Shown: positions 1 through 8,419, counted from the stretch's first letter. The stretch: DNA of 64,000 nt from Thermohalobaculum xanthum (GCF_016623495.1 NZ_JAEHHL010000004.1:186001-250000), one strand, 5' to 3'. The notes: generated by a model from the sequence alone, not told the origin. Numbers and translations are program-made.

Positions 1-1
1 C

Positions 2-625
2 GCTCTGACGCTGGTGCTCGAGGGACTGGCCGAGGATCGCGCGGTCGCGGCCCTCTCGGCCGCGGTAACGGCGCCCTTCGATGTCAATGGCGCGGCGCAT
101 CTTCCGGCCCGCGCCGATGCGCCGGCCCGGACCCTGGTGCGGGTCGAGGGGCTGGAGGCACAGGCCGAGTACCGTGCCGCCTCGCTGGCCCGGCTTCTCG
201 CGCCCTTCGGCGAAGCGTCCCGCGTCGACGGCGACGCGCACGAGGCGCTGTGGCGCCATGTCCGTGACGCCGAGCGTTTCGCCGGGCGAGAGGGCGCGGT
301 GTGGCGCCTGTCGATGCGCCCCTCGGACACGCCCGGCGCCGTCGGCCGCATCCGCGAGGCGACCGGCGCGGACGCGTTCTACGACTGGGCCGGCGGGCTG
401 GTCTGGCTGTGCCTGCCCGAAACCGGGGATGCCGGGGCCGCGGTGATCCGCGCCGAGACCGCGCGCCTCGGTGGCCATGCCACGCTGGTCCGGGCGGCCG
501 CGGCGACGCGCGCGGCGGTCGAAGTGTTCGAGCCCGAGCCTGCCCCGCTGGCCCGCATCTCGGCGGGGCTGCGCGCGAGCTTCGATCCTTCGGGCATCCT
601 CAATCCCGGCCGCATGAGGGCCTGA
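2..625 (+). CDS. glcE: glycolate oxidase FAD-binding subunit GlcE, C-terminal part
   Basis: Only the C-terminal part (about 207 residues) lies in the window; the reading frame is open to the left edge, so the start is outside. GlcE is one of the FAD/Fe-S subunits (with GlcD and GlcF) of membrane-associated glycolate oxidase, which converts glycolate to glyoxylate. The ending FDPSGILNPGRM is the characteristic C-terminus of the GlcD/GlcE FAD-linked oxidase fold. glcF follows after 5 bases, consistent with a glcDEF operon whose glcD lies upstream of the window. Confidence 0.9.
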   Translation, partial: ALTLVLEGLAEDRAVAALSAAVTAPFDVNGAAHLPARADAPARTLVRVEGLEAQAEYRAASLARLLAPFGEASRVDGDAHEALWRHVRDAERFAGREGAVWRLSMRPSDTPGAVGRIREATGADAFYDWAGGLVWLCLPETGDAGAAVIRAETARLGGHATLVRAAAATRAAVEVFEPEPAPLARISAGLRASFDPSGILNPGRMRA

Positions 626-630
626 CGACC

Positions 631-1944
631 ATGCAGACCAACTTCTCCGACGCTCAGCTCGACGTGCCCGAGATCGCCCGGGCCAACGCGATCATCCGCA
701 AGTGCGTCCATTGCGGCTTCTGCACCGCGACCTGCCCCAGCTACCAGGTGCTCGGCGACGAGCTCGACAGCCCGCGCGGGCGCATCTACCAGATCAAGGA
801 GATGCTGGAGAACGGGCGGCCCGCCGATGCCAAGATCGTCAAGCATATCGACCGCTGCCTGAGCTGCCTTGCCTGCACCACGACATGCCCCTCGGGCGTC
901 GACTACATGCATCTCGTCGATCATGCGCGCGAGCATATCGAGCGGACCTACACCCGGCCCTGGCACGATCGCGCGCTGAGATGGGTGCTGCAGCTGATCC
1001 TGCCCTATCCGGGCCGCTTCCGGCTGGCGCTGGCGGCGGCCAAGCTGGGCTTGCCGTTCCGGCGGCTGATCCCGGGCAAGCTGGGCGCGATGCTGGACAT
1101 CGTGCCGCCGCGGATCGAGCCGCCGGCGGCGCATGACGACCCGCAGGTGCACCCGGCCGACGGGCCGCGCGCGGGTCGGGTCGCGCTGATGACCGGCTGC
1201 GCCCAGAAGGCACTCAACGCCGATATCAACGCGGCGACGATCCGCCTGCTGACCCGGCACGGCTATGACGTCGTGATCGCCGACGGCGCGGGCTGCTGCG
1301 GGGCGCTCACCCATCACATGGGCAAGACCGATGCGAGCCACCGTTTCGCCGGCGCCAATATCCGGGCCTGGATGCGCGAGGTCGATGGCGAGGGGTTGGA
1401 TGCCGTGATCATCAACGCCTCGGGCTGCGGCACGACGGTCAAGGATTACGGCTGGATGTTCCAGGACGACCCGGCGATGGCGGGGGCCGCGAAGACCATC
1501 TCGGGACTCACGCGGGACATCACCGAGTTCATGGCGGACAAGGGCCTGGCCGAACCGGTGCACGCCGCGCAGCTGCGGGTCGCCTATCACGCCGCCTGCT
1601 CGCTGCAGCACGGTCAGAAGGTGACCGAGGCGCCGAAGAAGCTTTTGCGCGCGGCCGGCTTCAAGGTCGTCGAGCCGCGCGACGCCCATCTGTGCTGCGG
1701 CTCGGCCGGGACCTACAACCTGCTCCAGCCCGCGATCGCGGGCGAGCTGAAGCGGCGCAAGGTGGCGACGCTGGAGGCGACGGGGCCGCAGGTGATTGCG
1801 GCGGGGAACATCGGCTGCATGATGCAGATCGGGTCGGGGACCGGCATCCCGGTCGTCCATACCGCCGAGCTTCTGGACTGGGCCACGGGGGGGCCGGTGC
1901 CGCGCGCGCTGGAGGGGCTGCCCGAGCCCCTGGCCGCCGAATGA
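631..1944 (+). CDS. glcF: glycolate oxidase iron-sulfur subunit GlcF
   Basis: 437 aa. The Fe-S electron-transfer subunit of glycolate oxidase. Two ferredoxin-type cysteine clusters lie near the N-terminus: C25/C28/C31/C35 followed by P, and C76/C79/C82/C86 followed by P. These are the ligands expected for two 4Fe-4S clusters. Two CCG domains follow, one around GCCGALTHHMG and one around CCGSAGTYNLL near the C-terminus, as in heterodisulfide reductase-like subunits. The frame is open further upstream, but the ATG at 631, 5 bases after the glcE stop, gives the normal family length and N-terminus, so the longer reading was rejected. Confidence 0.95.
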   Translation: MQTNFSDAQLDVPEIARANAIIRKCVHCGFCTATCPSYQVLGDELDSPRGRIYQIKEMLENGRPADAKIVKHIDRCLSCLACTTTCPSGVDYMHLVDHAREHIERTYTRPWHDRALRWVLQLILPYPGRFRLALAAAKLGLPFRRLIPGKLGAMLDIVPPRIEPPAAHDDPQVHPADGPRAGRVALMTGCAQKALNADINAATIRLLTRHGYDVVIADGAGCCGALTHHMGKTDASHRFAGANIRAWMREVDGEGLDAVIINASGCGTTVKDYGWMFQDDPAMAGAAKTISGLTRDITEFMADKGLAEPVHAAQLRVAYHAACSLQHGQKVTEAPKKLLRAAGFKVVEPRDAHLCCGSAGTYNLLQPAIAGELKRRKVATLEATGPQVIAAGNIGCMMQIGSGTGIPVVHTAELLDWATGGPVPRALEGLPEPLAAE

Positions 1945-1962
1945 GCCGGCGCGGCGGCGCGG

Positions 1963-1988
1963 CATGGCTTTCACACGTGAAAGCCATG
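1963..1988. promoter_or_regulatory. 26-bp near-perfect inverted repeat (operator candidate)
   Basis: Two 12-base arms, CATGGCTTTCAC (1963-1974) and GTGAAAGCCATG (1977-1988), are separated by AC. The site lies 19 bases after the glcF stop and about 95 bases before the protease gene. It has no following T-run, so it is not an intrinsic terminator. The symmetry and spacing resemble a binding site for a dimeric repressor. What binds it is unknown. Confidence 0.55.
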
Positions 1989-2081
1989 TCATGTGTCTGG
2001 AATAAAACATAAAACCAAAAAGCGCCGCCGCTCGTTCACGCGGGACTCGCGCGCCCGGGCGGCGCGCGCTAGCCTGAATGC

Positions 2082-2825
2082 ATGTTGCGGGGTTTGCTTG
2101 TCCTGGTGGCGGCGATTCTGGCGGTGGGGCAGGTCCCGCCGGCGGAGGCGCTCGACCTCGAGCGGCGGCGCATGCTGACAGCGACCGAGCACGTGCCCTG
2201 GCGCGGCGTCGGGCGGGTGAATGTCGCGGGCCTGCGCGATCGCTCGATGTGCACCGGCACGCTGGTCGCCGAGGATCTGGTGATCACCGCCGCGCACTGC
2301 GTGATCTCGCCCCGGACGGGCAAGGTGCAGCCCGTGAACGACGTCTATTTCGTTGCCGGTTGGCGCCGCGGCCAGAAGGTGGCAAGCCGACGCGCGATCG
2401 AGATCACCACCCACCCGGGCTATGCCTATGCCCAGAATCCCGGCTTCGACGAGATCGGTGCCGACCTTGCGCTGATCCGGCTCGACGCGCCGATCCCGGT
2501 GGCCCAGGCGCCGTTCTTCGCGGTCGGCGAGCCGAGTGAGGGCAAGGACGCGCTGACCCTGATCAGCTATCGCCGTGACCGCCCGCATGCGCTGACGCGC
2601 CAGGACGGCTGCGATCTGCGCGGGTCGCAGGGGCCGGTGCTGGCGCTGAACTGCGACGTGACCTTCGGGGCCTCGGGGTCGCCGATCTTCGCCGATGCCG
2701 ACGGCGCGCCGCGCATCGTCGCGGTGATGTCGGCGATGGGGCAGGACCGCGCGACGCGCAAGCCGCTGGCCTTCGCGGTGCGGGTCGACCACGCGATGCC
2801 CGAAGTGCTGGCCGCGATGCGCTGA
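2082..2825 (+). CDS. secreted trypsin-like serine protease
   Basis: 247 aa. An N-terminal signal peptide of about 23 residues (hydrophobic stretch, then a cleavage-like AEA) points to export to the periplasm or outside. The S1 chymotrypsin-fold triad is visible: H72 in ITAAHC, D128 in ADLALI and S200 in GASGSP. Paired cysteines (C57/C73, C177/C191) sit where disulfides occur in this family. No PDZ domain follows, so this is a compact S1 protease rather than a DegP/HtrA type. It stands alone between glcF and hsp20. The physiological substrate cannot be told from sequence. Confidence 0.88.
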   Translation: MLRGLLVLVAAILAVGQVPPAEALDLERRRMLTATEHVPWRGVGRVNVAGLRDRSMCTGTLVAEDLVITAAHCVISPRTGKVQPVNDVYFVAGWRRGQKVASRRAIEITTHPGYAYAQNPGFDEIGADLALIRLDAPIPVAQAPFFAVGEPSEGKDALTLISYRRDRPHALTRQDGCDLRGSQGPVLALNCDVTFGASGSPIFADADGAPRIVAVMSAMGQDRATRKPLAFAVRVDHAMPEVLAAMR

Positions 2826-2858
2826 GCCCCGCGCTGCCGTGTCGGGCGCGGCGGACCT

Positions 2859-2887
2859 CTTGACCGGGCGTGGGTGTTTTCCCATCT
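2859..2887 (+). promoter_or_regulatory. candidate RpoH (sigma-32) heat-shock promoter of hsp20
   Basis: CTTGAC at 2859-2864 and CCCATCT at 2881-2887 are 16 bases apart. They match the sigma-32 pattern (CTTGAA-like -35, CCCCATnT-like -10). The site precedes the small heat-shock protein gene by about 100 bases, which is the expected class of target. Confidence 0.62.
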
Positions 2888-2985
2888 CTGTGACGCCGGG
2901 CGCCGCGAGGCGGGTCCGGTTAGGACGAAGGGCCAGCCCCTCGGGGTGGCCCGCAGCCATATCGCTTCAACGGAGGATATGAACC

Positions 2986-3444
2986 ATGCGCACTCTCGAT
3001 CTTTCTCCCCTCTACCGCTCGACCGTCGGCTTCGACCGGCTCGCGCAGATGCTCGACCAGGTGATGAGCGGCGACGCGCCCGCCCCGGGCTACCCGCCCT
3101 ACAACATCGAGAAGACCGGCGAGGATGCCTATCGCATCACGCTGGCGGTTGCCGGCTTCGGCGAGGACGAGCTAAATCTCGAGGTCAAGGACCAGACGCT
3201 GACCGTCACCGCCCGCAAGCAGGAGACCGAGGCGTCGCAGTCGCGCGTCTACCTGCATCGCGGCATCGCCGAGCGCGGCTTCGAGCGCCGTTTCCAACTT
3301 GCCGATCACGTCAAGGTCAACGGCGCCGAGCTGGTGAACGGGCTTCTGCATGTCGACCTCGTGCGCGAGGTGCCCGAGGCGCTCAAGCCCCGGAACATCG
3401 CGATCACGACCCGCGCTCCGCAGGGCAACGTGATCGAGGGCTGA
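2986..3444 (+). CDS. Hsp20/alpha-crystallin small heat-shock protein (IbpA-like)
   Basis: 152 aa. A cytoplasmic ATP-independent holdase chaperone that binds unfolding proteins. The N-terminus (MRTLDLSPLYRSTVGFDRL) is typical of IbpA-type proteins, with an alpha-crystallin domain from about residue 35 to 125 containing the RVYLHRGIAERGFERRFQL segment. A GGAGGA ribosome-binding site precedes the ATG. Regulation is probably by RpoH, given the -35/-10 pair about 100 bases upstream, and the transcript probably ends at the strong hairpin at 3512-3538. It looks monocistronic. Confidence 0.93.
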   Translation: MRTLDLSPLYRSTVGFDRLAQMLDQVMSGDAPAPGYPPYNIEKTGEDAYRITLAVAGFGEDELNLEVKDQTLTVTARKQETEASQSRVYLHRGIAERGFERRFQLADHVKVNGAELVNGLLHVDLVREVPEALKPRNIAITTRAPQGNVIEG

Positions 3445-3511
3445 GGCCCCTGGACGGGGCTGCGGCGACATACCGCGTCCCGGAGATCCCTGTACAAGAA
3501 AGATTGTTGCG

Positions 3512-3538
3512 CGCGCCCGGGATTCCCGGGCGCGTTTT
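3512..3538 (+). terminator. intrinsic terminator after hsp20
   Basis: A perfect 10-bp GC stem (CGCGCCCGGG / CCCGGGCGCG) with an ATT loop is followed directly by TTTT. It lies 68 bases after the hsp20 stop. Confidence 0.85.
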
Positions 3539-3567
3539 CGCTTGCATGGCGTGCGGAAGCCGCTTAA

Positions 3568-3583
3568 TTGAACACTTGTTCAA
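3568..3583. promoter_or_regulatory. palindromic operator candidate upstream of the liv-type operon
   Basis: TTGAACA (3568-3574) and TGTTCAA (3577-3583) are inverted 7-base arms separated by CT. The site lies just upstream of a TTGACC element (3594-3599) and about 150 bases before the first gene of the acyl-CoA ligase/ABC transporter operon. Size and symmetry fit a TetR-type site, and a TetR gene closes the operon at 13428. It differs in sequence from the dyad in front of that tetR gene. Confidence 0.5.
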
Positions 3584-3731
3584 ATCTGCGGTCTTGACCG
3601 TGATTCCGTGTGCGACATCTTGGTTTGCACGGACTGGTTTGAATGGGCGCCGGCACAAGGCGCCAGGACGACAGGGAAGGCGCCGGATCCCTCGGCAAGA
3701 AGGGGCGACGCGTCGTAGGGGAGGTTGAACC

Positions 3732-5708
3732 GTGACGGCTGCGTCGGCGGCGGCCAATGGCCGCGATACATTTCCCAAGCTGCTTGTAGCCAATGCCCGC
3801 GAACGCGGCACGCGCCCCGCGAGCCGCGAGAAGGAATACGGCATCTGGCAGAGCTGGACCTGGGCCGAGGTGGCGGCCGAGACGCGCGCGATCGCGATCG
3901 GCCTGGTCGCGATGGGCCTCGAGCCCGGGCAGCGCGTCGCCATCATCGGCACGAACCGTCCCCATCTCTACTGGTCGATCGTCGCGAGCCAGATGGCGGG
4001 CGCCGTGCCGGTGCCGGTCTACCAGGACAGCGTGGCCGAGGAGATGGCCTATGTTCTGGACCATGCCGAGGCGAGCTTCGTCATCGCCGAGGACCAGGAG
4101 CAGGTCGACAAGGTCCTGAGCATCGCCGACCGCCTGCCGAAGCTGGCGCAGATGATCTATCTCGACCCGCGCGGGCTGAGGAACTACGACCACACGACGC
4201 TGAACGCGCTTTCGGATGTGTGCGCCGAGGGGCGCGCGGCCGAGGGCCGGCTGGGGCGCGAGCTGGACCAGCGGATCGAGGCGGGCAAGGGCGCGGATGT
4301 CTGCGTCATGCTCTACACCTCGGGCACCACCGGCAAGCCCAAGGGCGTGGTGCTGAGCCATGACAACATCCTCGTCACCGCGCGCGCGGCCGCCGATTTC
4401 GACGGGCTGGACGAGACCGACTCGATGCTGGCCTACCTGCCGATGGCCTGGGTCGGCGACTTCATCTTCTCGATGGGGCAGGCATACGCCAAGGGCTTCT
4501 GCGTCGCCTGTCCCGAAAGCGCCGAGACGATGCTGGCCGACCTCAAGGAACTGGGCCCGACCTATTTCTTCGCGCCGCCGCGGATCTTCGAGACGCTGCT
4601 GACCACGCTGATGATCCGGATGGAGGATGCGGGCGCGCTCAAGCGCCGGATGTTCCATTATTTCCTGGGGGTCGCGCGGCGCGTGGCGGCGGCGCGGAAG
4701 GCCGGCGGCGAGCCGGGCGCGGCCGACCGGCTGCTCTATGCCCTGGGCGAACTGCTGGTCTACGGCCCGCTGAAGAACAACCTGGGCCTGAGCCGCGTGC
4801 GCGTGGGCTATACCGCCGGCGAGGCGATCGGGCCCGACCTGTTCGAGTTCTACCGCTCGATCGGCGTGAACCTCAAGCAGCTCTACGGCCAGACCGAGGC
4901 CTCGGTCTTCATCACCCAGCACCCCGATGGCGCGGTCGAGCTCGAATCGGTTGGCGTGCCGACGCCGGGCGTCGAGATCCGCATCGACGACACCACGGGC
5001 GAGGTGTTCTACCGCTCGCCCGGCGTGTTCCTCGAATACTACAAGAACCCCGCGGCGACGGCCGAGACCAAGGATGCCGAGGGCTGGGTCGCAACCGGTG
5101 ATGCGGGCTTCTTCGACCAGCGCTCGGGGCAGCTGCGCATCCTCGACCGGGCCAAGGACGTCGGGCGGCTGGCCGACGGCGCGCTGTTCGCGCCCAAGTA
5201 CATCGAGAACAAGCTGAAGTTCTATCCCAACATTCTCGAGGCCGTGGTCTTCGGCCACGAGCGCCCGTCCTGCATGGCCTTCATCAACATCGACCTGATG
5301 GCGGTGGGCAACTGGGCCGAGCGCAACAACATCGCCTATTCGAGCTACCAGGAGCTGGCCGCCCATCCGCGCGTCTACGAGATGATCGAGCAGAACGTCG
5401 AGGAGACGAACCGCAGCCTGGCCGACGACCCGATGCTGTCGGGCTGCCAGATCACGCGTTTCCTGGTGCTGCACAAGGAGCTCGACGCCGATGACGGCGA
5501 GCTGACCCGCACCCGCAAGGTGCGCCGCCGGATCATCGCCGAGAAATTCGGCGACCTGATCGAGGCGCTCTATGGCGGCAAGGACAGCATCTACACCGAG
5601 ACCGAGGTGACCTACGAGGACGGCCGCAAGGGCAAGATCAAGGCCACGCTCGAGATCCGCGACGTCAAGACCTTCCCGCGCGCCGATGCGGCGCCGAAGG
5701 CCGCCTGA
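3732..5708 (+). CDS. AMP-dependent acyl-CoA synthetase (long-chain fatty acid--CoA ligase family)
   Basis: 658 aa from a GTG start with GGGAGG just upstream. ANL-superfamily enzymes activate a carboxylic acid with ATP to an acyl-AMP and then to the CoA thioester. The P-loop-like AMP motif YTSGTTGKPKG is at residues 195-205; a YGQTE adenine-binding motif and a TGD motif follow in the second half. The length and overall layout fit the long-chain/FadD15-like branch. It is the first gene of a transporter operon, with livG 12 bases downstream, so it probably activates the imported acid. The substrate is not readable from the sequence. Confidence 0.88.
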   Translation: MTAASAAANGRDTFPKLLVANARERGTRPASREKEYGIWQSWTWAEVAAETRAIAIGLVAMGLEPGQRVAIIGTNRPHLYWSIVASQMAGAVPVPVYQDSVAEEMAYVLDHAEASFVIAEDQEQVDKVLSIADRLPKLAQMIYLDPRGLRNYDHTTLNALSDVCAEGRAAEGRLGRELDQRIEAGKGADVCVMLYTSGTTGKPKGVVLSHDNILVTARAAADFDGLDETDSMLAYLPMAWVGDFIFSMGQAYAKGFCVACPESAETMLADLKELGPTYFFAPPRIFETLLTTLMIRMEDAGALKRRMFHYFLGVARRVAAARKAGGEPGAADRLLYALGELLVYGPLKNNLGLSRVRVGYTAGEAIGPDLFEFYRSIGVNLKQLYGQTEASVFITQHPDGAVELESVGVPTPGVEIRIDDTTGEVFYRSPGVFLEYYKNPAATAETKDAEGWVATGDAGFFDQRSGQLRILDRAKDVGRLADGALFAPKYIENKLKFYPNILEAVVFGHERPSCMAFINIDLMAVGNWAERNNIAYSSYQELAAHPRVYEMIEQNVEETNRSLADDPMLSGCQITRFLVLHKELDADDGELTRTRKVRRRIIAEKFGDLIEALYGGKDSIYTETEVTYEDGRKGKIKATLEIRDVKTFPRADAAPKAA

Positions 5709-5720
5709 GGAGAGCCGCCG

Positions 5721-6581
5721 ATGAGCCTGCCACCGACCGCCGAGGCCGCCGAGAACGACGACGCCTATGCGGCGGCCGAGGAGGAGCACGGCCTGAACCC
5801 GCGCCAGGTCGGCCCGGTGATCATGGATATCCGCAACATCACGCTGCGCTTTGGCGGCGTGGTGGCCATCAAGGACATCTCGTTCGATGTCCGCGAGGGC
5901 GAGATCCGCGCGATCATCGGCCCGAACGGGGCGGGTAAGTCGTCGATGCTCAACGTCATCAATGGCTTCTACCACCCGCAGGAGGGCGAGATCTGGTTCC
6001 GCGGCAAGAAGCGCGGCGCGATGAAGCCCCACGAGATCGCCAAGCAAGGGATCGCGCGCACCTTCCAGAACATCGCGCTGTTCAAGGGCATGACCACGCT
6101 CGACAACATCATGACCGGGCGGCTGACCAAGATGCACAAGAACATGTTCTGGCAGGCGCTCTGGTCCGGGCCGGCCGAGGCCGAGGAGATCGAGCACCGC
6201 GAGCGGGTCGAGAAGATCATCGACTTCCTCGAGATCCAGCACATCCGCAAGACGCCGGTCGGCCGGCTGCCCTACGGCTTGCAGAAGCGGGTCGAACTGG
6301 GCCGCGCGCTTGCCGCCGAGCCGCAGCTCCTGCTGCTGGACGAGCCGATGGCCGGCATGAACGTCGAGGAGAAGGAGGACATGTGCCGCTTCATCCTGGA
6401 CGTGAACGAGGAGTTCGGCACCACGATCGCGCTGATCGAGCACGACATGGGCGTGGTGATGGACATTGCCGACCGGGTCGTGGTGCTCGATTACGGCCGC
6501 AAGATCGGCGACGGCACACCCGACGAGGTGCGCAAGAACCAGGATGTCATCGACGCCTATCTGGGCGTGGCGCACGATTGA
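5721..6581 (+). CDS. ABC transporter ATP-binding protein, LivG type
   Basis: 286 aa. One of the two cytoplasmic ATPases of a hydrophobic amino acid/organic acid uptake (HAAT) transporter. The Walker A motif GPNGAGKSS is at 67-75, the Q-loop FQN at 115-117, a signature region PYGLQKRVE at about 184-192, and Walker B LLLLDEP at about 203-209, followed by the LivG-type GMNVEE segment. An N-terminal extension of about 30 residues precedes the ABC domain. It overlaps nothing and is followed after 10 bases by the LivH-like permease. Confidence 0.92.
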   Translation: MSLPPTAEAAENDDAYAAAEEEHGLNPRQVGPVIMDIRNITLRFGGVVAIKDISFDVREGEIRAIIGPNGAGKSSMLNVINGFYHPQEGEIWFRGKKRGAMKPHEIAKQGIARTFQNIALFKGMTTLDNIMTGRLTKMHKNMFWQALWSGPAEAEEIEHRERVEKIIDFLEIQHIRKTPVGRLPYGLQKRVELGRALAAEPQLLLLDEPMAGMNVEEKEDMCRFILDVNEEFGTTIALIEHDMGVVMDIADRVVVLDYGRKIGDGTPDEVRKNQDVIDAYLGVAHD

Positions 6582-6591
6582 GGGGGTGGCG

Positions 6592-7560
6592 ATGTTCCTG
6601 ACCGATCCGTTCTTCTGGGAGATCGTCGTCTCGGGCCTGCTGGCCGGGGTGATGTATTCGCTGGTGGCGCTGGGCTTCGTGCTGATCTTCAAGGCGTCGG
6701 GCATCTTCAACTTCGCGCAGGGCGTCTTCGCGCTGTTCGCGGCGCTGACGCTGGTCGGCTTCCAGACCGGGCAGGTGCCCTTCGCGCATGTGCTGAGCTG
6801 GCTGACCGGGACCGAGATCCACAACTGGGGCGCGGGCCTGCCGACGCTGGTGGCGATCCTGTTCTCGCTGGGCGTGATGATCCTGCTTGCCTGGGTGGTG
6901 GTGCGCGTCGTGCTGCGCCCACTGGTGAACCAGGAGGGGATCATCCTCTTCATGGCCACGATCGGCCTTGCCTTCGTCCTTGAAGGGCTGGGCGACCTGA
7001 TGTGGGGCGCCAACGTCAAGACGCTGGACGTGGGGCTGCCGCAGGGGCCGTCGGACACGATCATCGACGCGACCGGGATGTTCGTCGAGAAGATCGAGAT
7101 CTCGGCCGCCGTGGTCGCGGTCATCCTGGTGGTCGCGCTGATGATGTTCTCGCAATACACCAAGATGGGCCGGGCGCTGCGCGCCGTGGCCGACGACCAC
7201 CAGGCGGCGCTTTCGGTCGGCATCTCGCTCGAGACGATCTGGTGGATCGTTTGGTCGATCGCGGGGCTGGTCGCGCTGGTCGCCGGCATCATGTGGGGCG
7301 CGAAGTCGGGGGTGCAGTTCTCGCTGTCGCTGATCGCGCTGAAAGCGCTGCCGGTGCTGATGCTGGGCGGCTTCACCTCGATCCCCGGCGCCATCGTCGG
7401 CGGGCTGATCATCGGCGTGGGCGAGAAGATCTTCGAGCTCTATGTCGGCCCCTTCATCGGCGGCGCCACCGAGAACTGGTTCGCCTACATGCTGGCGCTG
7501 ATGTTCCTGCTGTTCCGGCCGCAGGGCCTGTTCGGCGAGAAGATCATCGAGAGGGTGTGA
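6592..7560 (+). CDS. branched-chain amino acid-type ABC permease, LivH type
   Basis: 322 aa, strongly hydrophobic, with about eight predicted membrane helices. The segment SLVALGFVLIFKASGIFNFAQG near the N-terminus is typical of LivH. The ATG at 6592 lies after AGGGGGTGG and was chosen over an in-frame upstream ATG that would overlap livG by more than 100 bases. Its TGA overlaps the ATG of the next gene. It pairs with the LivM-like permease at 8419, from which it is separated by two small genes. Confidence 0.92.
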   Translation: MFLTDPFFWEIVVSGLLAGVMYSLVALGFVLIFKASGIFNFAQGVFALFAALTLVGFQTGQVPFAHVLSWLTGTEIHNWGAGLPTLVAILFSLGVMILLAWVVVRVVLRPLVNQEGIILFMATIGLAFVLEGLGDLMWGANVKTLDVGLPQGPSDTIIDATGMFVEKIEISAAVVAVILVVALMMFSQYTKMGRALRAVADDHQAALSVGISLETIWWIVWSIAGLVALVAGIMWGAKSGVQFSLSLIALKALPVLMLGGFTSIPGAIVGGLIIGVGEKIFELYVGPFIGGATENWFAYMLALMFLLFRPQGLFGEKIIERV

Positions 7561-7937
7561 TGGCTCACCGCTCGCGCCTCGGCTGTCTCGTGATCGACTG
7601 CCAGACCGACGACCTCGGCCCGGCCACGCGGTTCTGGGCGGCCGCGCTGGGCGTCACGGGTAAGGTGGACGAGGACGGCAAATATGCCGTGCTGGCCGAC
7701 CGCAAGGGATACCCCAAGCTGCTGGTGCAGGCGGTCGACCATGCGTCGCGCGTCCATCTCGACATCGAGACCGACGACCGCGAGGCCGAGGCGGTGCGGC
7801 TGGAGGGCCTGGGCGCGAAGGTCATCGACCGGGTCAGGGGCTGGATCGTGATGGAGGCCCCCACCGGCCACCGCTTCTGCATCGTCAAGCCGCAAGGCGA
7901 CGATTTCCCCGGCAACGCACGGGAGTGGGACGAATGA
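7560..7937 (+). CDS. VOC-superfamily (glyoxalase/bleomycin-resistance fold) protein
   Basis: 125 aa. A single glyoxalase-like domain with one beta-alpha-beta module near the N-terminus (ATRFWAAALGV) and a second around ETDDREAEAVRLEGLGAKV. The start codon overlaps the livH stop (TGATGG), so it is translationally coupled. Small VOC proteins bind metals and hydrophobic ligands; the role here is unknown, possibly processing of the transported compound. It overlaps the next gene by 4 bases. Confidence 0.75.
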   Translation: MAHRSRLGCLVIDCQTDDLGPATRFWAAALGVTGKVDEDGKYAVLADRKGYPKLLVQAVDHASRVHLDIETDDREAEAVRLEGLGAKVIDRVRGWIVMEAPTGHRFCIVKPQGDDFPGNAREWDE

Positions 7938-8419
7938 CCATCAGCCATCCCACTGGAATGTCTAGGACCGCGTGGGTCATAATTCAGGTCGGGGAGTGGG
8001 CATCATTTATCTTGACTGTCATTGCTGGCGCCGCATTCGTTATTTTCTTTGGATGGATGCTACGGATTCGCCCTGATCCATTGAGCGAAGGTTACATTTT
8101 TATCTCAATTTATACATTACTTCCATCCATATATTTTTTTATATTTTATTTCGTACGCCGATACTATTTAAGAAATGTGATCGTCGGCAAGGCATTTAAA
8201 CGGATTTCGGCCGTCCTGACGTTTGTCGGTGCGGGTTGTCTTGCGAGTTATATGAATTTCATACTTACAGGGTGCCACGGGCCGTGCCTTGATGGTTGGC
8301 GTGGGGCCATTCTTTTGCTTGTAGCTATTCTTGCCTTCGCCGCCTTGCTGTGCCTCATCATTTTGTTCTTTATGCCTTCGCCATTTCGACCCGCTGCGAT
8401 AAATGGGAGAGCTTCCTGA
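7934..8419 (+). CDS. unknown AT-rich four-helix membrane protein inside the liv-type operon
   Basis: 161 aa, family not recognised. Four hydrophobic stretches are visible: about residues 13-42, 55-75, 90-112 and 125-150. The second is very aromatic (IYFFIFYF) and is followed by the positive cluster VRRYY; the tail is short and hydrophilic. The gene is strikingly AT-rich: bases 8101-8160 contain 15 G/C of 60, against mostly GC-rich neighbours. Even so, its ATG overlaps the VOC stop (ATGA) and its TGA overlaps the livM ATG (TGATG), and the ribosome-binding site of livM (GGGAGAG) lies inside its 3' end. This suggests recent acquisition or replacement, fitted exactly into the operon. Expression is likely, because the coupling at both ends is intact. 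Confidence 0.7.
   Translation: MTISHPTGMSRTAWVIIQVGEWASFILTVIAGAAFVIFFGWMLRIRPDPLSEGYIFISIYTLLPSIYFFIFYFVRRYYLRNVIVGKAFKRISAVLTFVGAGCLASYMNFILTGCHGPCLDGWRGAILLLVAILAFAALLCLIILFFMPSPFRPAAINGRAS

Noticed and set aside
3564-7412. A 1282-residue open frame on the minus strand opposite the acyl-CoA ligase and ABC genes
   Set aside because: It is antisense to clearly coding genes with known motifs and has low-complexity, repetitive residues typical of antisense frames in GC-rich DNA. No start signal or family resemblance.
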